DNA of 64,000 nt. Origin: Methylobacterium sp. WL119 (GTDB taxonomy: Bacteria; Pseudomonadota; Alphaproteobacteria; Rhizobiales; Beijerinckiaceae). The translations under genes were made by a program, and so were the position numbers. Shown piece by piece: positions 61,242 through 64,000 of the stretch (the stretch's first letter is position 1; each line of letters begins with the position of its first letter). The stretch covers positions 1 through 64,000 of the forward strand of contig NZ_VRUU01000008.1 in NCBI RefSeq assembly GCF_008039875.1. Reading direction: 5' to 3'. The notes below the pieces were generated by a model. The model saw only the letters and a list, made by a program, of their open reading frames with translations, did not search any database and was not told the DNA's origin.

Positions 61242-61565
61242 ATGAGAGTCAATATTTTCCATAGTATTGGGTTGATCCTATTCCTATCAACTCCTGCTTT
61301 ATCTCAAGTCCAACAAAACGATCCAAACGCTGCCAACGCATCGTTTGCCTACCAAGGTGATATGCGCGCGCTTCATCAGAACAATGTTTCTAATTACAAC
61401 ACTCTCAACATGCAAATTCAGCGCGGCATTCAATCCAATAGAGCAAGTTATTACGGATATCTGAATTCTGGAATTGCCGGAAGGTCACTGTCGCGCGGCA
61501 TAAGCAGGCGATCCCATATTCCTACCGGCCGCGGGTTTAATTCTAGCGTTTGCATTGGTTGTTAG
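61242..61565 (+). CDS. exported small protein ending in VCIGC (A)
   Basis: 107 residues, AT-rich codons. Signal peptide about 1-21 (IFHSIGLILFLSTPALS), then an Asn/Gln/Ser-rich mature chain (NDPNAANASFAYQGDMRALH, NVSNYNTLNMQIQRGIQSNR), a basic SRGISRRSH patch and the C terminus FNSSVCIGC. The last four residues CIGC are the only Cys pair. The gene at 63420 shares only this tail. Unknown function; foreign base composition suggests transfer. Confidence 0.65.
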   Translation: MRVNIFHSIGLILFLSTPALSQVQQNDPNAANASFAYQGDMRALHQNNVSNYNTLNMQIQRGIQSNRASYYGYLNSGIAGRSLSRGISRRSHIPTGRGFNSSVCIGC

Positions 61566-61586
61566 GTCTATGACGGCGCTGCCGAT

Positions 61587-61808
61587 ATGCGCGTCATTCG
61601 GTCGATGCCGGCACATCCTCTTGAGGAGCAGACAATCGTCACGCAGCTGGTCGAGGCGATCCGCCCGCAGATCGGCAGCGGCTCCACGGGTGCAATCGTC
61701 GAGGGTGCCAACGCTGCCTTGTCGGCCTGGGAACAGCGCGATCCGGATGTCCGCGGTCCTCGCGTCGTAGCGGTCAATCAGACCGACGGCTCTGTGACCC
61801 TGGGGTAG
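61587..61808 (+). CDS. hypothetical protein, 73 residues
   Basis: Soluble; AHPLEEQTIVTQLVEAIRPQ and VEGANAALSAWEQRDPDV, ending NQTDGSVTLG. Starts 22 bases after the CIGC gene. GC-rich codons unlike that gene. Unknown. Confidence 0.5.
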   Translation: MRVIRSMPAHPLEEQTIVTQLVEAIRPQIGSGSTGAIVEGANAALSAWEQRDPDVRGPRVVAVNQTDGSVTLG

Positions 61809-61986
61809 CTACCCGACACGCCATCACGCACCCCGTTTCACGGCAGTGGAAGGGGTACCAGCAGAGGGCTCTCGCGTAACCCCAGACCTAAGAGTAGTGC
61901 GAAGCCACACCACTTGTCCACAACCTGGAGTCATGCGTTAAAGTACCACTTGACTGAGGAAGGGCGGTGGTTATTTTCAGCCTCAA

Positions 61987-62032
61987 TAACACCCCCCACG
62001 CCTCTCGTAGAAGCGCCTCAGGGGGGTTTTTT
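61987..62032 (+). terminator. intrinsic terminator/attenuator in the abi leader
   Basis: ACCCCCC (61991-61997) pairs with GGGGGGT (62021-62027), followed directly by six T residues. The GGGGGG arm is also the only ribosome-site-like sequence before the TTG start at 62034, so the same structure can stop transcription and hide the start. It lies inside an open frame that would extend the Abi protein by 40 residues if an earlier TTG (61914) were used, which I think unlikely. Confidence 0.6.
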
Positions 62033-62033
62033 G

Positions 62034-63032
62034 TTGTCTAAAGTAGATTTCGATAAGCCGCCAATAACTATCGGTGAACAGGTAGAGTTACTAAGAGTCA
62101 GGGGCTTGGAAGTTGCTGACCCTGCTGTAGCAGAAGCTTTCATTTCTAATGTTGGCTACTACAGGCTTTCCGGATTTTACAAATACTATCTAGACCCCAA
62201 TGATCCGCAGCGCGAGAAAATGCGCGCGGGCGTGACATTTGACGACGTAGTGAAATTGTATGAGTTTGATCGAAGGCTGCGGGCCTTATTATCTCGTGCC
62301 TTGGAAAGAATAGAAATATCCATCAAATCTAAGCTTTCGCATGAAGCCGCTACTGCGCACGGCGCGTTTTGGCTTTGCGAGCCAGTAAACTTTGATCGCG
62401 GGCGTCATGCCCAGATAATAGAGATGATAGATAAATACATTGGAGACAAGACAGTAGACCATCAGCATGTTTTTATAAATCATTTCATGAATAAATATTC
62501 TAATCCGTATCCTCCTTGTTGGATGATGATGGAGCTATTTTCTTTTGGCGCTCTATCAAAGGTCTACAAGCTATCAAAGGGAACGATTAGAAAGTCGGTA
62601 GCTGACCAATTCGGCTTGCAACACGATATTTTAGAGAGCTGGCTGCACTCACTAAGTTTTGCTCGCAACGTCTGCGCTCATCATGGACGAGTTTGGAATA
62701 AAGGCTTCACCATTAAGCCTAAGATACCAAAAATGTACAATAAGGTCTGGCCCGATACCTCACAGGATAAGCTCTATTCGGTTTGCGCTGTTGTCTGGCA
62801 CCTGCTATCTCGCATTGACCCTGCTTCACCTTGGCCGCAAAGGCTCGCTACCATCCTAGATGGTAAGCCGAACGTGACCCTTGCGGCGATGGGGTTCCCC
62901 GACGATTGGCAAGAACGCCGGCCATGGGCATCTGCGAAGCTTGCTCATATCGAAGCTGCGCCGATTGATGCAAGGGACGCGCCTTCAAAGCCCGCAACGC
63001 CTTCGACATCCGGCGGGTATGCTCCGTCATGA
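62034..63032 (+). CDS. Abi_2 family abortive infection protein (AbiD/AbiF-like, HEPN)
   Basis: 332 residues. Family start TIGEQVELLRVRGLEVAD, NVGYYRLSGFYKYYLDP, YEFDRRLRALLSRALERIEI, and the HEPN RNase-like motif RNVCAHHGRVWN with R211 and H216. These proteins block phage growth, probably by RNA cleavage. The start is TTG at 62034 (or 62031) because the conserved domain begins about 10 residues later. AT-rich codons contrast with the window, indicating acquisition from elsewhere. Confidence 0.88.
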   Translation: MSKVDFDKPPITIGEQVELLRVRGLEVADPAVAEAFISNVGYYRLSGFYKYYLDPNDPQREKMRAGVTFDDVVKLYEFDRRLRALLSRALERIEISIKSKLSHEAATAHGAFWLCEPVNFDRGRHAQIIEMIDKYIGDKTVDHQHVFINHFMNKYSNPYPPCWMMMELFSFGALSKVYKLSKGTIRKSVADQFGLQHDILESWLHSLSFARNVCAHHGRVWNKGFTIKPKIPKMYNKVWPDTSQDKLYSVCAVVWHLLSRIDPASPWPQRLATILDGKPNVTLAAMGFPDDWQERRPWASAKLAHIEAAPIDARDAPSKPATPSTSGGYAPS

Positions 63033-63042
63033 GCTGGTCGGC

Positions 63043-63156
63043 CTAGTCGCTCGAAACATCAGCCTTGGGCGCCTGGTGGCACCAGATTGCGAACTCGACG
63101 GTGCCGGCAAGCCAGCACGTGCAGAGCAGGATCGGAGCGCTGAAGGCGAAGTTCAT
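63043..63156 (-). CDS. putative 37-residue membrane peptide
   Basis: NFAFSAPILLCTCWLAGTVE then FAIWCHQAPKADVSSD: one hydrophobic segment with three Cys. Convergent with abi. Weak ribosome site. Could be a toxin-like small membrane peptide or chance. Confidence 0.3.
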   Translation of the reverse strand: MNFAFSAPILLCTCWLAGTVEFAIWCHQAPKADVSSD

Positions 63157-63419
63157 CCCGAGATCTTTTCTGTCAAATGTTAAAAACACGGTGGCCACAA
63201 AATCCACAGGTTGCAACAAAAATCTGCAGTGCAACCGTGAAGCGATGATGCCGCAGGCGATGTACCGCTCGGAGCAGGCAGACCGCAGAGGTCCAGGCGG
63301 TGGGCACAATCACACCGGCTGCCTCGTGTGTGGTGAGGCACCAACACCGTCAGGGTAAGCGAAACTAAACCGATTGGTCCCAGTTCTCCCTCGCTGTCAT
63401 CGAGCAGCGAGGAGCCCCA

Positions 63420-63683
63420 ATGTTCGCAGCCCGTGCAATCGCTATAGGCCTGGTCGCTAGCATCCTGGCGACCGGAGCGATCTCAGCCGAAATCGATCAG
63501 ACCGGCAGCATTCAGCGCTCATCCGTCCAGGAGATGCCGGGCGCTCAGGGCCGATCAGTGACCAGTAGGAGCATCGAGACGGTGGCTCTGCCAGAATTAA
63601 GCGTCACGACAGAAGCTCGGCGCCCTCGGGAAATTCATATCAAAGAATTCGGGTGGGACCCGCACGTCTGCATCGGCTGCTAA
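63420..63683 (+). CDS. exported small protein ending in VCIGC (B)
   Basis: 87 residues: signal peptide about 1-23 (FAARAIAIGLVASILATGAI SAE), a Ser/Thr/Glu-rich mature chain, IHIKEFGWDPHVCIGC at the end. The CIGC is the sole Cys pair, exactly C-terminal as in the 61242 product. Good ribosome site AGGAG nine bases ahead. Unknown function. Confidence 0.7.
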   Translation: MFAARAIAIGLVASILATGAISAEIDQTGSIQRSSVQEMPGAQGRSVTSRSIETVALPELSVTTEARRPREIHIKEFGWDPHVCIGC

Positions 63684-63790
63684 TACGACTGACAAAGATG
63701 GACAGCGGGAGGGGGCATGCGCGCAATGCGCTTCCCTGCCGGGGAACTGGAAGCCTCGACAACCGCACCCCGGCGGCTATCCTGCCGGGA

Positions 63791-64000
63791 TGCGCATTGC
63801 CCTCGCCGCCCTTGTCTTGACCGCTGCCGCAGGTTCGGCAGCACGGGCGGAAGTTAGCCCTGACGTTGCCGCCTGTCGCAATGTAGCAGACTCGCTGCTT
63901 CGCCTGCGGTGCTTTGACGACGCGGCGAAGGGCCCGCCAGCTAAGGTAGTTTCGAGCAATCCCTCGGTGCCCACAGCCCCGAATTTCGCTCAATACCCTG
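63791..64000 (+). CDS. exported protein, N-terminal part (runs off window)
   Basis: 70 codons seen: signal peptide about 1-20 (RIALAALVLTAAAGSAARAE) and CRNVADSLLRLRCFDDAAKG, the Cys-Asp pattern of VasI-like and similar small periplasmic proteins. The 3' end is outside the window. Confidence 0.65.

Noticed and set aside
61914..62033. 40-residue N-terminal extension of the Abi protein from an earlier TTG
   Set aside because: The extension spans the terminator hairpin, lacks family similarity and a ribosome site; the conserved domain begins after the TTG at 62034.
1..64000. CRISPR array, rRNA operon or complete tRNA gene
   Set aside because: No regularly spaced direct repeats and no rRNA-like blocks seen by eye; the only tRNA-like sequence is the 17-base tail at 44625. 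A tRNAscan/CRISPR search would settle this.

Overview
The window is GC-rich DNA (apart from a few AT-richer patches near 44.6, 61.3 and 62-63 kb) that looks like the chromosome or a large replicon of an alphaproteobacterium of the Methylobacterium/Methylorubrum type. The basis is gene content and codon style: a urea/amide ABC system beside a formamidase, HWE and hybrid sensor kinases, BON/PRC/DUF1003/OsmC stress proteins and a Methylobacterium-like flagellin remnant. The genus is an inference; no rRNA or tRNA gene is present to settle it.

Layout. (1) 0-5.6 kb, minus strand: urtABCDE, a five-part urea/short-amide ABC importer, followed by the start of an acetamidase/formamidase gene that runs off the left edge. 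(2) 5.8-7.7 kb: scrap, namely an orphan IS3-type orfA, a 5'-truncated MFS gene and a short hypothetical. (3) 7.8-28 kb: a stress/low-oxygen island with a PRC-barrel operon, LysR/OsmC, an HWE kinase, a Crp/Fnr regulator of FixK type (E209, S212, R213 in the recognition helix, no N-terminal cysteine cluster), two BON proteins, D-lactate dehydrogenase plus MFS transporter, an SPW-like membrane protein, universal stress proteins, DUF1003, a class I cytochrome c and a small membrane protein. Seven FNR/FixK-type boxes (TTGNN-N4-RTCAA) lie in the intergenic gaps between 9.6 and 23.3 kb, so this block reads as one oxygen- or redox-controlled regulon with its probable regulator inside it. (4) 24.8-26.6 kb: decay zone with VIT-family and flagellin remnants. 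(5) 26.6-34.1 kb: OB-fold-like, DUF421 and two large paralogous hybrid histidine kinases, one with GAF and one with MHYT sensing. (6) 34.8-42.1 kb: two-subunit molybdenum hydroxylase, an exported protein, HAD, SDR and flavin amine oxidase genes. (7) 42.3-45 kb: a dead IS3-family element inserted beside a frameshifted tyrosine integrase, a tRNA-3'-end-like att remnant and a DUF429 remnant. (8) 45.0-57.4 kb: a catabolic locus with TRAP transporter, CitE- and CitF-like proteins, GntR, carboxymuconolactone-decarboxylase-like protein, a 3-hydroxyisobutyrate-dehydrogenase-like protein, MaoC/HTD2-like hydratase, class III CoA-transferase, acyl-CoA dehydrogenase and LysR. The CoA-transferase, hydratase, CitE-type lyase, acyl-CoA dehydrogenase and TRAP set resembles the itaconate degradation locus of Pseudomonas aeruginosa; the CitF is an unusual addition. 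(9) 57.6-64 kb: an accessory region with a DUF429 protein, a coupled four-gene micro-operon, small RHH-like proteins, an Abi_2 (HEPN) abortive-infection gene behind an attenuator-like hairpin, and two unrelated small exported proteins that both end in VCIGC.

The strongest candidates for something undescribed are the compact FixK-box regulon, the itaconate-like locus with CitF and a shared operator-like element, and the pair of exported CIGC-tailed peptides flanking the abi gene.
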